This document shows positions 1-9,536 of a stretch of 64,000 nucleotides of DNA, in pieces; position 1 is the stretch's first letter; each line of letters opens with the position of its first letter. The DNA comes from Neokomagataea tanensis. GTDB taxonomy: Bacteria; Pseudomonadota; Alphaproteobacteria; Acetobacterales; Acetobacteraceae. The position numbers were made by a program, and so were the translations under genes. The notes beneath the pieces are model-generated. The model saw only the letters and a list, made by a program, of their open reading frames with translations. It was not told the DNA's origin and made no database searches. The DNA is taken from the NCBI RefSeq assembly GCF_006542335.1, contig NZ_CP032485.1:846001-910000 (forward strand). Direction: 5' to 3'.

Positions 1-1811
1 ACCACCACAGACAACGCACGACACGAGACGACAAGCACTTAGGTGTTCTCGTGCATGGTGACGCTGCTTTTTCCGGACAGGGCGTAGTGTATGAAACACT
101 CATGCTGTCCCAGTTAGCCGGCTACAGAACGGGCGGCACGTTACACCTGATCATTAACAACCAGATCGGCTTTACGACTGTGCCAGAGGATAATTTCTCT
201 GGTACGCGCGGCACGGACATCGCCAAAGCAATCGAAGCGCCAATCCTCCATGTAAATGGTGATGACCCGGAAGCTGTATTCCGCGCAGCCACGCTTGCTT
301 ATGAATGGCGCAAGGCCTTTAGCTCAGACATCGTGTTGGACATTGTGTGCTACCGCCGCTTTGGCCACAACGAAACGGACGAACCCGCATTCACGCAGCC
401 CACTATGGTGCGAGCCATTCGCACAAGGCCCTCTGTCCGGCGTCTATACGCGGACTCCCTTGTGCAGCGAAATTTGTCTACGGATGCTTCGATAGAACAG
501 CGCTGGGAAGATACCCAAAATATTCTAGAGCGCGCATTCAGCGCAGCACCAGAATACCGACCTGACCCATCCGAATGGCTTGATACGCCCCAAAATCCAA
601 CACGCTTGGAAGATGAGCCTGAGCGTATTCAACCCATGACAGGGGTTCCTTTGAACCGGCTCTTGCTCGCAGCTGAAGGCCTTTCGACCATTCCGGAGGG
701 AATGAACATTCACCCGCGCCTCGCCCGGCAGATTACCGCGCGCGGAGAAACAATAGCCGCGGGAAAGCCCCTAGACTGGGCAAGTTGTGAAGCACTTGCT
801 TTCGGCACGTTATCAATGGATGGGCATCCGGTCCGTCTCTCCGGGCAGGACAGCAGACGCGGCACTTTCTCGCAACGTCACGCCGTCCTGATTGACCAAG
901 AAACAGGCCGTGAGGAGACCCCCCTCGCCAATCTTGCCCCCCATCAGGCTCCGCTCCATTTTTGGAACTCTCCTTTATCCGAATATGCAGTCTTGGGCTT
1001 TGAGTACGGCTACTCTCTTGGCAACCCTGACGCCCTCGTGGTGTGGGAAGCGCAATTCGGTGATTTCGTGAATGGCGCTCAAATCATCCTTGACCAGTTT
1101 GTCGCCTCGGGGGAGACAAAATGGCTGCGTACATCGGGTTTAGTGCTTCTCTTGCCGCACGGACATGAGGGCGGTGGACCCGAGCACTCTTCCGCTCGTC
1201 CAGAACGCATACTTCAGCTCTGCGCCGAGAATAACCTGCGCGTCTGCAACATCTCAACGCCTGCCAATTACTTCCATGCACTACGCCGACAAATTGCGCG
1301 CCGTTGCCGCAAGCCCCTTATCGTCTTTACGCCAAAATCACTGCTACGCCACAAGGAAACCGTATCGCCTCTGGACGATATGGGGCCACAAACACGCTTC
1401 AATCCTGTGTTAGCCGATCCGGATTACACACCAAACGCAACGCGCATCATTCTTTGCACGGGCAAAGTATATTATGACCTTCTTGCGGAGCGACGACGTG
1501 TTCAGAACACGAAAACTGCTCTTATCCGCCTAGAACAGCTATATCCATTCCCCAGCCGGGAACTTCAGCAAGAGCTGGCTCAATACCCTCAACTCCAAGA
1601 GGTTATCTGGTGCCAAGAAGAACCCGAAAATAACGGTGCATGGCATTTCGTTGACCGCAGAATTGAACGCGTCCTAACTGAAATGGACCTCCCCGTTCAA
1701 CGACCAGCTTATGTAGGCCGACCCGGTACTGCATCACCAGCAACCGGGCTCACCCAGTTACATAACTGGCAGCAAGACAATCTCGTTCAGACGGCTATTG
1801 GGGGAGGCTGA
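1..1811 (+). CDS. sucA: 2-oxoglutarate dehydrogenase E1 component, 3' part
   Basis: Thiamine-diphosphate E1 subunit of the 2-oxoglutarate dehydrogenase complex of the TCA cycle. The reading frame is open to the left edge (codons run from base 3), so about 600 C-terminal residues are seen and roughly a third of the usual 950-residue protein is missing. Visible family motifs are HGDAAFSGQG and NNQIGFTT in the ThDP-binding domain, then VVWEAQFGDF and GHEGGGPEHSSARPER in the transketolase-like pyrimidine-binding domain, and the usual C-terminal domain. A perfect 16-bp hairpin overlaps the stop codon. No sucB (E2) follows, which is unusual because sucA normally leads sucB. Identity is firm; the start lies outside the window. 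Confidence 0.96.
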   Translation, partial: HHRQRTTRDDKHLGVLVHGDAAFSGQGVVYETLMLSQLAGYRTGGTLHLIINNQIGFTTVPEDNFSGTRGTDIAKAIEAPILHVNGDDPEAVFRAATLAYEWRKAFSSDIVLDIVCYRRFGHNETDEPAFTQPTMVRAIRTRPSVRRLYADSLVQRNLSTDASIEQRWEDTQNILERAFSAAPEYRPDPSEWLDTPQNPTRLEDEPERIQPMTGVPLNRLLLAAEGLSTIPEGMNIHPRLARQITARGETIAAGKPLDWASCEALAFGTLSMDGHPVRLSGQDSRRGTFSQRHAVLIDQETGREETPLANLAPHQAPLHFWNSPLSEYAVLGFEYGYSLGNPDALVVWEAQFGDFVNGAQIILDQFVASGETKWLRTSGLVLLLPHGHEGGGPEHSSARPERILQLCAENNLRVCNISTPANYFHALRRQIARRCRKPLIVFTPKSLLRHKETVSPLDDMGPQTRFNPVLADPDYTPNATRIILCTGKVYYDLLAERRRVQNTKTALIRLEQLYPFPSRELQQELAQYPQLQEVIWCQEEPENNGAWHFVDRRIERVLTEMDLPVQRPAYVGRPGTASPATGLTQLHNWQQDNLVQTAIGGG

Positions 1812-1835
1812 CACCGCGCGTCAGCCTCCCCCAAT
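1797..1835 (+). terminator. hairpin terminator of sucA, overlapping the stop codon
   Basis: Perfect 16-bp inverted repeat, ATTGGGGGAGGCTGAC and its complement, around a 7-base loop. The left arm contains the last sucA codons and the TGA. Only a weak T-rich tail follows (CTTAATAAAT). The position argues that sucA is the last gene of its operon. Confidence 0.8.
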
Positions 1836-1865
1836 CTTAATAAATACCGTGAGTTCCGACCCATA

Positions 1866-2780
1866 ATGCTACGCCCAGTTTGTCTCTTTGCCTATTTTGA
1901 CCCGGCACCAACTCTGGCACCGCACACACGTCATCTTTTGAGGGAACTGCATAGATCCGGCTTTGAGCTCCATATAGCCGTTTCTAATCTCACTCCCGAT
2001 GACACAAATGGCCTTGAGCGCCTTCAACAAAGCTTTGTCAGCGGACCGGATCCAGTCACAGCTCGTCTTTATCCGCGGCATAATATCGGCCTCGATTTTG
2101 GCGCATGGCAGAATCTGGTCTCGTTTGGCTGCATTGAAAACGCATCTGAAATTCTTCTTGCCAATGATAGCGTTTTTGGAGCTATCCAGCCATTAAAGCC
2201 AATTATTGATACCATGCGAGCAGAGGAAAACCCCGTATGGGGTATGGTCCGATCAGAAGCTGTGACTCAACATCTGCAATCATGGTTTCTCGTGATGCAG
2301 CGTAGCGCTTTTCAGCACGAAGCAATCCAGCGTGTCTTCAATCAGCCATTCTCTAAAATGAGCAAAGACGAAATCATATTGCATGGTGAGCTAGGGCTAG
2401 GGCTGGCAATGCGCCATGCTGGTTGGCCGTTAAAGGCCTGCTGGTCTAGCCAACGTGGCCTTTCAAAACTGCTATCGACCAACCCCATGCATACAGACTG
2501 GCGGAGCGTTCTGCTTTCCGGCAAGGCGCCCTTCATTAAGACAGAACTTCTACGCGATAACCCAAGCGGAATTTCTGATGTTCGCAAGTGGCGCACTTAT
2601 ATGGCGCAGGCGTCACGCAACATGCCAGATTTCTTCGACCCGCAATGGGTAGAACTTTATCTCAACTCAACGCCCCGCCGTATCGTCGCACGTCCGACAC
2701 GCTGGCGAGCCAAAGCCGTGCAAGCTCTGGCCAGCCAAGCCCGCTGGACGGCTTTACGTCACCTCGTGTTCAAGTACTGA
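1866..2780 (+). CDS. RgpF-like (rhamnan synthesis protein F family) glycosyltransferase
   Basis: A 304-residue protein of the RgpF family (PF05045 type), which builds surface polysaccharides or O-antigen. Family signs are an N-terminal FAYFDP strand, the motif NIGLDFGAW at about residue 75, LLANDSVFGAI at about residue 100 and a W-rich stretch around SWFLVMQ. No signal peptide or membrane span is seen, as expected for a cytoplasmic transferase. It starts 54 bases after sucA but is separated from it by the hairpin, so it probably has its own promoter. It converges on and overlaps the 3' end of the next glycosyltransferase by 27 bases. Sugar donor and acceptor cannot be deduced. Confidence 0.8.
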   Translation: MLRPVCLFAYFDPAPTLAPHTRHLLRELHRSGFELHIAVSNLTPDDTNGLERLQQSFVSGPDPVTARLYPRHNIGLDFGAWQNLVSFGCIENASEILLANDSVFGAIQPLKPIIDTMRAEENPVWGMVRSEAVTQHLQSWFLVMQRSAFQHEAIQRVFNQPFSKMSKDEIILHGELGLGLAMRHAGWPLKACWSSQRGLSKLLSTNPMHTDWRSVLLSGKAPFIKTELLRDNPSGISDVRKWRTYMAQASRNMPDFFDPQWVELYLNSTPRRIVARPTRWRAKAVQALASQARWTALRHLVFKY

Positions 2781-5447
2781 GTATTTTTTAAGGTACTCCA
2801 ACAACTCATCGCTTTGACGCTCAAACGTACACAGCTGCGCTTTCAAAGGATTGACGTAGTTAGCAAAGCGCCCGGGGTCTTCGATGAGTTCTTTCATCGC
2901 TTCATATAGCGCATCAGGACGTCCATCGATCGGAAGATGAGTACCGTTTACACCATCAACCACATCTTCCGCTTGGCCACCCGGAGCCGTAGTGATGACC
3001 CAAACGTCACGTGCCAGAGCTTCACGTACCGTCAAGCCGTAACTTTCTTTCCATTGCGACGGGAAGAGCAAAACATCGACATCGTCATAAAACGCGTCTA
3101 ACTCAGACTGACTATAGCCGGGCCTGACATGAAGGTTGCCAGTTATTGTCCAATCCTTTTCATAAATTGAACGATAGCCAAGATTCAGTTTGTTATCGAC
3201 CAGTGTCAGACTCCAATCAGAATTCTCAATTTTTTCAGAAGCCTTTTTAAGCAGTGAGAATCCTTTGATCTCCTCAGTACCGCCAACGTAAGCAAAGCGT
3301 ACTCGCTCACCGGCGGCACGCTTCTTTTTCGGGCGCTTCGGCCACGTAAAGCCATTTTTGTTAACGACGATCTGCTCCGGTAGAATACCGTTAGCGATGT
3401 AAAGTTGTCTTTGTGTCTCGGATGGCGCGAGCAACAGTGCTGCTTTCTTCAAAGCATGGAACATAAGTTTCTGTCGGTCGTCCAAGTAGACAACATCCGA
3501 GTGGCAATTACGGCAAACATCAAAAGAAATAGTTTTTTGGAAGCAGTATTGTCCGTCCGCCTTAACCATAAATTGCCGCTCACACAGCCACCATGCATCA
3601 TGCAAAGTAATGACATAAGGTATTTTGTGCTCTTCACAGCACCTTAAAAGTGAGAGGCCCATACCTTGAATGGAATGGAAGTGCACAATGTTGGGTTCCA
3701 CAGCCTCAAGCCAAGCCGTGAACTCAGGAATAGTTGAAGGATTATCCATCCAACCGTAGCGGTCGCTAGCTTCAGGGGCACTAAGCCCTAAAACCTTCAC
3801 GCCATCGGCAACATAGCGCAACGCCCCGTTGGGCCGTCCCCTTACATCAGGTCGGGTTGACGCTACCGAAATATCGACCCCACGTTGTTTTAAACCGTCT
3901 ACTAATTCCTCAGCGACAATCGTGGCACCGCCAAAAGAGAAAGGTTTATAATAAACGTTTACGGATAATACACGCAGCCCTTCTGGCTCAACAGATTTTG
4001 GCCGTCCGTAAAGAGGAAATACTTGCTGCACAGCAACCTGATCAGGATGGTAACGCTGCAAAACATCTTTCATAGCTTGCTGCGCTAGGGAACGACGCAA
4101 TGTTACGTCCCTCCCCAAACGTAAAAAATATTCACACCATTCTTCAGGGCTGGTTGCTATAAATCCGTTATTCCCATTTTTTATAATAGATGAAAATGGC
4201 TCCATTGGTGAACATATACTTGAAACACCCACAATGGATGCCTCAACATATTTTATATTACTCTTACAGTTATTAAATAATGTCTCTTGCAGCGGAGCAA
4301 TACTAATATCGCTCTGTGAAAGTATTTCCAAATATTGTGCATATGGACGCATAGGTAGCCGCTCGACCCGATCACCAAAACGGTCGAACTTCTCTGGCAC
4401 TTTCACAGGACCAATCACCCGTAAGCAGAGCTTTTCCTCTTGCAACATAGCGGCCCAGAGACCGCCCTCTGCCTGCAAGAAATCAGCATCATGGGTGTTA
4501 GTGCCTGAACCGTAACATATCCAAACTTGGTCCGTTTCTTCCTTATCAAACCCGGGAGGAAACTTCTCAACAATGCTCATTGTATCAAGATCAAGCGCAT
4601 TCTCGACCGTGCCTACATCAGGTAGGCCAGCATCCTTCATGGCTTGAGCCAGAGACTTTGTTGACGCTAGCCCACGGCCACACGCCAACATACATTTTCG
4701 GAAAAGATCGACACCAAAGAAAATAACATCTTGCTCTTTCTTAGGCAGAGCAGCGACATTCCCATTTTTGCGGTATTCCTCCAAGTCAAAGATGAGGTCA
4801 TCAACCTCCCACCTTGGCTCGAGCTGCAAACGGTGCGCTTCTTTGACTTGATCAAGGACTGAATCAAATCCCGGAACGCGGTAAAAAATCACTTGGGTAC
4901 AAAATTGGAGTTCTGAGAGAACTTTACCGTTATCTCGCCAATCAACTACTTGGACCGACCAACCCAATCTCTCCAGAAGATCTTTCTTCTGCCAAACACG
5001 GTATTTGGCACATTGTTGTATCGTTAACTCAGCAATAATTAAAAATTTAGGTCTAATATTGTTAATATATACCTTATCTTTATAGAGATCTTTTTTATTA
5101 TCACTAATTACATCAATAATATTTTTTTGTTTATTAAATTTCTGAATAAAAATACTTTTCTTTTGTTGAAAATCGAGCCCAACAAAATGATTAATGTACT
5201 CCTTAATCGTTTTGCCATTTGGTAAATATCCCCGCTTCAAACTTAAAATTAAACGCAGTGGGGCTGTTATTTTCCAAGAACGCGATTTGGTAAACCTCTC
5301 AAGATCACCTCGCATCTGGTTGCGCTCATTCAAAATGTCAGCAATGCGCTTTGCCTGTATGCGAGAAAAACTCGCCATGTAGCCTTGGTCTTCTGCAGTA
5401 TTGGGGTGTTTGACTGGCATTGCTTCACTATTTTTGAGAGACGTCAT
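2754..5447 (-). CDS. large two-domain glycosyltransferase (GT4-type C-terminal domain)
   Basis: About 897 residues with two glycosyltransferase modules. The N-terminal 100 residues carry a short helical linker (FTKSRSWKITAPLR), common at the front of bacterial surface-glycan transferases. Residues about 130-500 form a first domain ending in DISIAPL, KYVEAS and PEEWCEY motifs. Residues about 510-890 form a GT-B/GT4 domain, with FSFGGATIVAEELVDGLKQRG, a donor-site-like VDVLLFPSQWKESYGL and a C-terminal EALARD. The frame is open to 5519, but that 5' extension runs through the terminator of the upstream gene, so I place the start at ATG 5447; ATG 5420 and 5378 are alternatives and none has a clear ribosome site. 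The DNA for residues about 95-150 is strikingly AT-rich. It is paralogous in its first domain to the gene at 7.2 kb. Probably cytoplasmic, building an exopolysaccharide or a protein glycan. Confidence 0.82.
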   Translation of the reverse strand: MTSLKNSEAMPVKHPNTAEDQGYMASFSRIQAKRIADILNERNQMRGDLERFTKSRSWKITAPLRLILSLKRGYLPNGKTIKEYINHFVGLDFQQKKSIFIQKFNKQKNIIDVISDNKKDLYKDKVYINNIRPKFLIIAELTIQQCAKYRVWQKKDLLERLGWSVQVVDWRDNGKVLSELQFCTQVIFYRVPGFDSVLDQVKEAHRLQLEPRWEVDDLIFDLEEYRKNGNVAALPKKEQDVIFFGVDLFRKCMLACGRGLASTKSLAQAMKDAGLPDVGTVENALDLDTMSIVEKFPPGFDKEETDQVWICYGSGTNTHDADFLQAEGGLWAAMLQEEKLCLRVIGPVKVPEKFDRFGDRVERLPMRPYAQYLEILSQSDISIAPLQETLFNNCKSNIKYVEASIVGVSSICSPMEPFSSIIKNGNNGFIATSPEEWCEYFLRLGRDVTLRRSLAQQAMKDVLQRYHPDQVAVQQVFPLYGRPKSVEPEGLRVLSVNVYYKPFSFGGATIVAEELVDGLKQRGVDISVASTRPDVRGRPNGALRYVADGVKVLGLSAPEASDRYGWMDNPSTIPEFTAWLEAVEPNIVHFHSIQGMGLSLLRCCEEHKIPYVITLHDAWWLCERQFMVKADGQYCFQKTISFDVCRNCHSDVVYLDDRQKLMFHALKKAALLLAPSETQRQLYIANGILPEQIVVNKNGFTWPKRPKKKRAAGERVRFAYVGGTEEIKGFSLLKKASEKIENSDWSLTLVDNKLNLGYRSIYEKDWTITGNLHVRPGYSQSELDAFYDDVDVLLFPSQWKESYGLTVREALARDVWVITTAPGGQAEDVVDGVNGTHLPIDGRPDALYEAMKELIEDPGRFANYVNPLKAQLCTFERQSDELLEYLKKYSVLEHEVT

Positions 5448-5483
5448 GCAGACGTAATAGCACTTTTTAGAAAAAACAAAAAA

Positions 5484-5506
5484 AGGCCCGGTACGAAACC
5501 GGGCCT
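5484..5506 (-). terminator. rho-independent terminator of the beta-roll protein gene
   Basis: Perfect 9-bp stem AGGCCCGGT with 5-base loop ACGAA. On the minus strand it is followed by a T-rich tail (TTTTTTTG then TTTTTT). It ends transcription of the gene at 5534-6886 before the glycosyltransferase begins. Confidence 0.9.
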
Positions 5507-5533
5507 CTTCTAGATTCAACTTGGACTGAGATA

Positions 5534-6886
5534 TTAGCTCAGTGTGAAGTTGCTTGCCTTCAGGTTGGTAACGCCAACGAACGTGATCTTTGAGTTGTCG
5601 CTCAGCTGAATGGTCGTGTTGCCGCCGGCAACAGTAGCATTCTGCAGAACGCTCTGCAGACCATTGTTGTTCTGGAGACCGTACTGGTACAGAGCCATGA
5701 GGTTACCAGCTGCACTACCGAAGTCTTCGATGGTGTAGTTGCCACCTGCACTGCCCTTGTTAAGAGCAAAGAGGTTAGCTGCGCCCGTACCACCCGTAAG
5801 TGTCGCGTTACCGGTACCGCCAACCAGCGTGTCCGCACCCGTACCACCGGTGATGGAGTCGTTACCCGTACCAGCGAATGCGTGCAGAACGCCGGTGTAG
5901 CTTGCGCCACTTACAGTTTCGCCGCCGTCGTTACCGACGAACAAGCTCGTGCCAGACCCAACCAACTGTGCGTTCAGAGCTGTTGCACCGAAGATTGTCG
6001 ATGTACCAGCCGTGATCGTCGTGGAGCCCGTTCCGTTCAGGAAGGACAACGCGCCGGAAACGCTGATGTTGTTGGTGCTGCCACGAACAACCTGCAGGTT
6101 GCCTGTAGCAGAAATGGTGTCATTCAAGCCGCCAACAACGGTAGAGATGCTACCCGTCGAGAAGTACGAGCTTGCACTACCCGCCGTGACATAGCTGTTG
6201 GTGCCGAAGGACACATTGTTGTCTTGAGCGCCGTCAATGATGGTGCTGTTTGCACCCAAGCTGACGAGCGAGCTACCACCGAGCAGTGTGACTGTGTTGG
6301 TGCCCGACGTACCACGGATTGTGTCTTGGCCTTCAGAGAGAACAGAGTTCGTTCCTGAGCCAACTGTGATAAGGTTGTAACCTGTACCACCAGCAATCGT
6401 GTTGTTGCCGTTTGTCGCGTTGATCGTGTCGTTGCCGGAACCTGTAGCAATGTTCCAGTTGCCAGAAGCTTGGCTTCCAGCGAACAGGTTGTTGCCAACG
6501 CCACCAACAAAGATACCGCTTTGGCTGCCTGGGTTGACTGTGACACCAGCCCAGTCGCCAGCGATGATGCTCACGCCCGAAGCTGTGCTTTGTGTCAGAT
6601 CGATAGATACTGCAGCATTCAACGTGTCAACGACGTCGTACGCGCCGACCGTGATGTTGGAGAGAGAACCACCAATGCTGTAGTTACCACCCTCAGAGAT
6701 TGCGCCATGGCCATATGAGCCGCTTGAAACCGTTCCGGCAACAAGGTCAATCACTGATGATGAGTTTGCACCAAACTGGCTGTTGATGCCTGATGCATAT
6801 TGATTAGCCAACGCTTGTGCGCGGGCACCGTCGACTGTGACGGCAAGTGTGCGCGCCGTTGTACCGTGAACCGTTACGACCGCCAT
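5534..6886 (-). CDS. Ser/Thr/Asn/Gly-rich beta-roll (RTX-like) protein, probably secreted by type I route
   Basis: A 450-residue protein with almost no Lys and no Cys, built of short Gly/Asn/Thr-rich repeats. A canonical RTX nonapeptide block (GGTGADTLV and similar) sits at about residues 340-375; weaker degenerate copies fill residues 120-340. There is no N-terminal signal peptide. The C-terminal tail (IQLSDNSKITFVGVTNL) resembles the ends of type I secretion substrates. The start at 6886 has a good ribosome site (AGGAGT, 8 bases upstream). It lies between two large glycosyltransferase genes, so it may be a glycosylated adhesin or biofilm protein; that role is inference. No secretion ABC genes are in the window. 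The G-rich repeat composition produces long meaningless open frames on the other strand. Confidence 0.78.
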   Translation of the reverse strand: MAVVTVHGTTARTLAVTVDGARAQALANQYASGINSQFGANSSSVIDLVAGTVSSGSYGHGAISEGGNYSIGGSLSNITVGAYDVVDTLNAAVSIDLTQSTASGVSIIAGDWAGVTVNPGSQSGIFVGGVGNNLFAGSQASGNWNIATGSGNDTINATNGNNTIAGGTGYNLITVGSGTNSVLSEGQDTIRGTSGTNTVTLLGGSSLVSLGANSTIIDGAQDNNVSFGTNSYVTAGSASSYFSTGSISTVVGGLNDTISATGNLQVVRGSTNNISVSGALSFLNGTGSTTITAGTSTIFGATALNAQLVGSGTSLFVGNDGGETVSGASYTGVLHAFAGTGNDSITGGTGADTLVGGTGNATLTGGTGAANLFALNKGSAGGNYTIEDFGSAAGNLMALYQYGLQNNNGLQSVLQNATVAGGNTTIQLSDNSKITFVGVTNLKASNFTLS

Positions 6887-7235
6887 AACTTAGCACTCCT
6901 CAAACTAAGATTGCGTACACTGGCGGCCATTATGGACCACCTCGTTTTAATGAGTGACGCCAAATTTATAATCGAACATTGTCCCCGAAGGCAATCACCG
7001 TTTAACTAACCCTTCAAAAAATCAGAGTTAAGCAAACTATAGGCAAAAGAAAGCCATTGGAGGCTTTAGACAACATTTTAGGCACTCCTTAATGCCTTAC
7101 ACAGAATGCACCATCAAAACAAGAGTTTCACACCCCTCTTACTTCAGATGACAAAAGACTTCAGAAGTGCAAGAAATTCATCATAAATGTCACAACTTAA
7201 CAAAACACCAACACTGAAGGCCCGATAGGAGCAAA
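6887..7235. other. 349-bp divergent intergenic region
   Basis: Lies between the divergent starts of the beta-roll protein gene (minus) and the frameshifted glycosyltransferase (plus). It becomes increasingly A-rich towards the right. I see a small inverted repeat (AGGCA and TGCCT near 7080-7095) and repeated CTTCAGA words near 7140-7170, but no confident promoter, RNA or coding sequence. Confidence 0.5.
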
Positions 7236-8764
7236 ATGCAGCCCCTCTACCAAAAAAAAACAGCTTATCACTAAGGAAAATTATAGAATCCGACAGTGAG
7301 TGCTCTCATCTTATTACGGATGTTGTTAATAACTATAATACAAGGCTGCACAAAGAATCTATAAATACATTATTATTAAATGAAAAAATATTAGAATTAC
7401 AAAACTACTATGAAAAACAGATAGATGAATTAAAAAACACATCTAATACTCAAGAAAAAATTACGAAATACTCTTTTTTTGAGCGAAAAAATCCAGAAGT
7501 TATCTATGTAGATAAAATAATAGAAAAGAAAAATACTACCAATATTTTGTTTGTTTCTGGAGAACCAAACACACCCGGAACTGAATATCGTTGCACTAGA
7601 AACGCTCAAGCCTGCATTGATGCAGGCTACGACGCGCGAGTTGTGGTGTGCGCAGCAGTCTCCTTTGACGACATTGCTTGGGCCGACATAGCTTTTTTCT
7701 GGAGAGTAGAGTTTAGTGGCCACGTCAGTACTATCATAGATTTGTGCCACAGAGAAAATGTTAAAACAATATTCGATGCAGATGATATTGTTTTCGTTCC
7801 GCATTATGCACGCATCAATATTATTGATGGCATCAGATCTATTGGCGCAACGGAAGAAAGAATAGAAAGAACATTCTGTGAGATGCGAAGAACTCTTGCA
7901 AAGTGTAATTTTGGATCCACAACAACAGCAGAATTAGCCACAGAGATGCACGCTATTCATCCTGTTGTTCATCTACTGCCAAATGTTTACGATCATGAGA
8001 CCTTGCGTTCAGCCCGTCTCAATTTGCGCCTGAGAAAAGAACCGGGGCGCCCCGCTGAATTATTGGACATAGTACGAATCGGCTATGCGACCGGTTCACG
8101 CACACACCAACGCGACTTTAAACGTGCCTCAAAAGCTCTCGCGACTATACTTCCACATTATCCAAATGTTCGACTCGTACTTTTCCGTGAAAAAGACAAT
8201 CAAAAACCCGTTTTACTCATGGAAGAATTTCCAGAACTTTCGCTCATCAAAGACCAGATTGAATGGCGCGACATGGTTCCTCTTTCGGAACTTGCCGAAG
8301 AATTTGCACGATTCGATATTTCTATTGCACCACTCGAATCTGATAATGTTTTCTGCGAGGCCAAAAGCGAAGTCAAATACATAGAGGCCTCCCTTGCTGG
8401 CGCAGCCTCCATCGTGGCTCGCACTGGCCCCTTTCTACGATCAGTACGCCAGGATGAAACCGGCCTTTTTGCTGAGACCACGGAAGAATGGTGCTCAGCG
8501 CTCACCAGACTCATTGAAGACCCCACCCTACGCACGCGCTTGGCACGCAATGCCTATCATGACGTGCTTTATCATTTCGGCCCAGCAGCCCAAGCTCGCC
8601 GCATGAAGCGTGCGGTCATGACAACACAAAGTGAGACATCAGCGGCAATTGCAGGAGAGTTACATTTCGCGGAAGCGGCACGAGGACGCTCCCCCTTCCT
8701 TTCATTCCAGAAAGCGACACACTCTTTTATAATGACCTCTACGGCGAGGCACGCGTTACTGTAG
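7236..8764 (+). CDS. frameshifted two-domain glycosyltransferase, N-terminal part
   Basis: First part of a gene that must originally span 7236-9528. An ATG at 7236 has a strong ribosome site (AGGAG, 4 bases upstream) but runs into a stop after 12 codons. Just before that stop is an A9 run (7252-7260). One extra A joins this start to the long frame that continues to 8764. The only in-frame start in that long frame is TTG 7547, which would cut off the first strand of the domain (NILFVSGEPN). The fold is a GT-B-like domain with DISIAPLESD, KYIEASLAGA and EEWCSALTRL at about residues 340-420, paralogous to the first domain of the gene at 2754-5447. Codons 1-100 are extremely AT-rich and helical. 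The frame ends at 8764 after a second slip in a C5 run. Confidence 0.8.
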
Positions 8765-9528
8765 TCATTACCTCTTATAACTACGCAGAGTATGTTCTAG
8801 ACGCCCTCGCATCCGTCGCTGCCCAAACTGAGAAGACTTTAGATCTTATCGTTGTTGACGATGGCTCTTCTGACGGCTCAGCAGAACTCGTACGCCTTTG
8901 GATGGAACGCAACACAGGCCGCTTTAACCGCCTCATCCTAAAACGCTCACACCATAACTCTGGGCTAGGTGGCGCCCGCAACATTGGCATGGACGCGGCA
9001 GAAACACCCTACATCCTTCAGCTGGATGCGGATAATCGACTACGACCTGAAGCATGCGCAGCCTTGGCCGATTCTATGGAAGCCGGTACAGCCTTTGCTT
9101 ATCCGAAAATTCTAGCCTTCAATGAGCTTGGCCCCGTCATTCCCGAACATGACCCAGACTTTCCCAAACAGCCCGGCACACCACTCTTTATAAGCGACCT
9201 GTCGTACAACCCTCTTTGCTTAATCTCAGGCAATCAAATTGACGCCTTAGCCCTCGTGGCAAAATGGGCTTGGGCCGCCGTGGGGGGATATTACGTCTCT
9301 AAAGATGCAATGGGCTGGGAAGACTTTGACCTGTGGTGCAGCTTTGCTGAGCGCGGCTTACCTGGGAAATACGTCTCGGAAACCCTCGCCGAATATCGCC
9401 ATCACGACCAAGCCATGACCAACACTTCTACCGAGCACGTTGATCGAAAGTCTAAAATTGTAGACTTTGTTCAAAAACGCCATCCATGGATCCGCCTCAC
9501 CGTCTCCAAAGCAAAACCGAGGCAATAA
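8692..9528 (+). CDS. frameshifted two-domain glycosyltransferase, C-terminal GT2 part
   Basis: Continuation of the preceding gene in the next frame. The switch fits the CCCCC run at about 8691-8695, where one extra C would restore the reading frame. From about 8750 the frame gives a classical GT2 family domain: VTVVITSYNYAEYVLDAL, then IVVDDGSSDGS, GLGGARNIG, a DAD-like metal site (QLDADN) and a WEDFDLW acceptor-side motif. The first in-frame start codon is ATG 8902, inside the domain and after the DDGS motif, so the fragment alone would not be active. With both slips repaired the gene is 2295 bases, encoding 764 residues with two transferase domains. Probably involved in the same surface glycan as its neighbours. 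Confidence 0.82.
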   Translation, partial: PLPFIPESDTLFYNDLYGEARVTVVITSYNYAEYVLDALASVAAQTEKTLDLIVVDDGSSDGSAELVRLWMERNTGRFNRLILKRSHHNSGLGGARNIGMDAAETPYILQLDADNRLRPEACAALADSMEAGTAFAYPKILAFNELGPVIPEHDPDFPKQPGTPLFISDLSYNPLCLISGNQIDALALVAKWAWAAVGGYYVSKDAMGWEDFDLWCSFAERGLPGKYVSETLAEYRHHDQAMTNTSTEHVDRKSKIVDFVQKRHPWIRLTVSKAKPRQ

Positions 9529-9536
9529 GTACTTCA

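Noticed and set aside
5448..5519. Upstream start of the large glycosyltransferase
   Set aside because: This stretch contains the terminator of the beta-roll gene, so translation from it is unlikely.
5882..6358. Long open frames on the plus strand opposite the beta-roll protein gene
   Set aside because: They mirror the repeat composition of the real gene, have no ribosome sites and give Ala/Arg/Cys-rich nonsense sequences.
5600..6500. Regularly spaced repeats that might suggest a CRISPR array or tandem DNA repeat
   Set aside because: The periodicity comes from codons of Gly/Asn/Thr-rich beta-roll repeats; there are no identical repeats with unique spacers.
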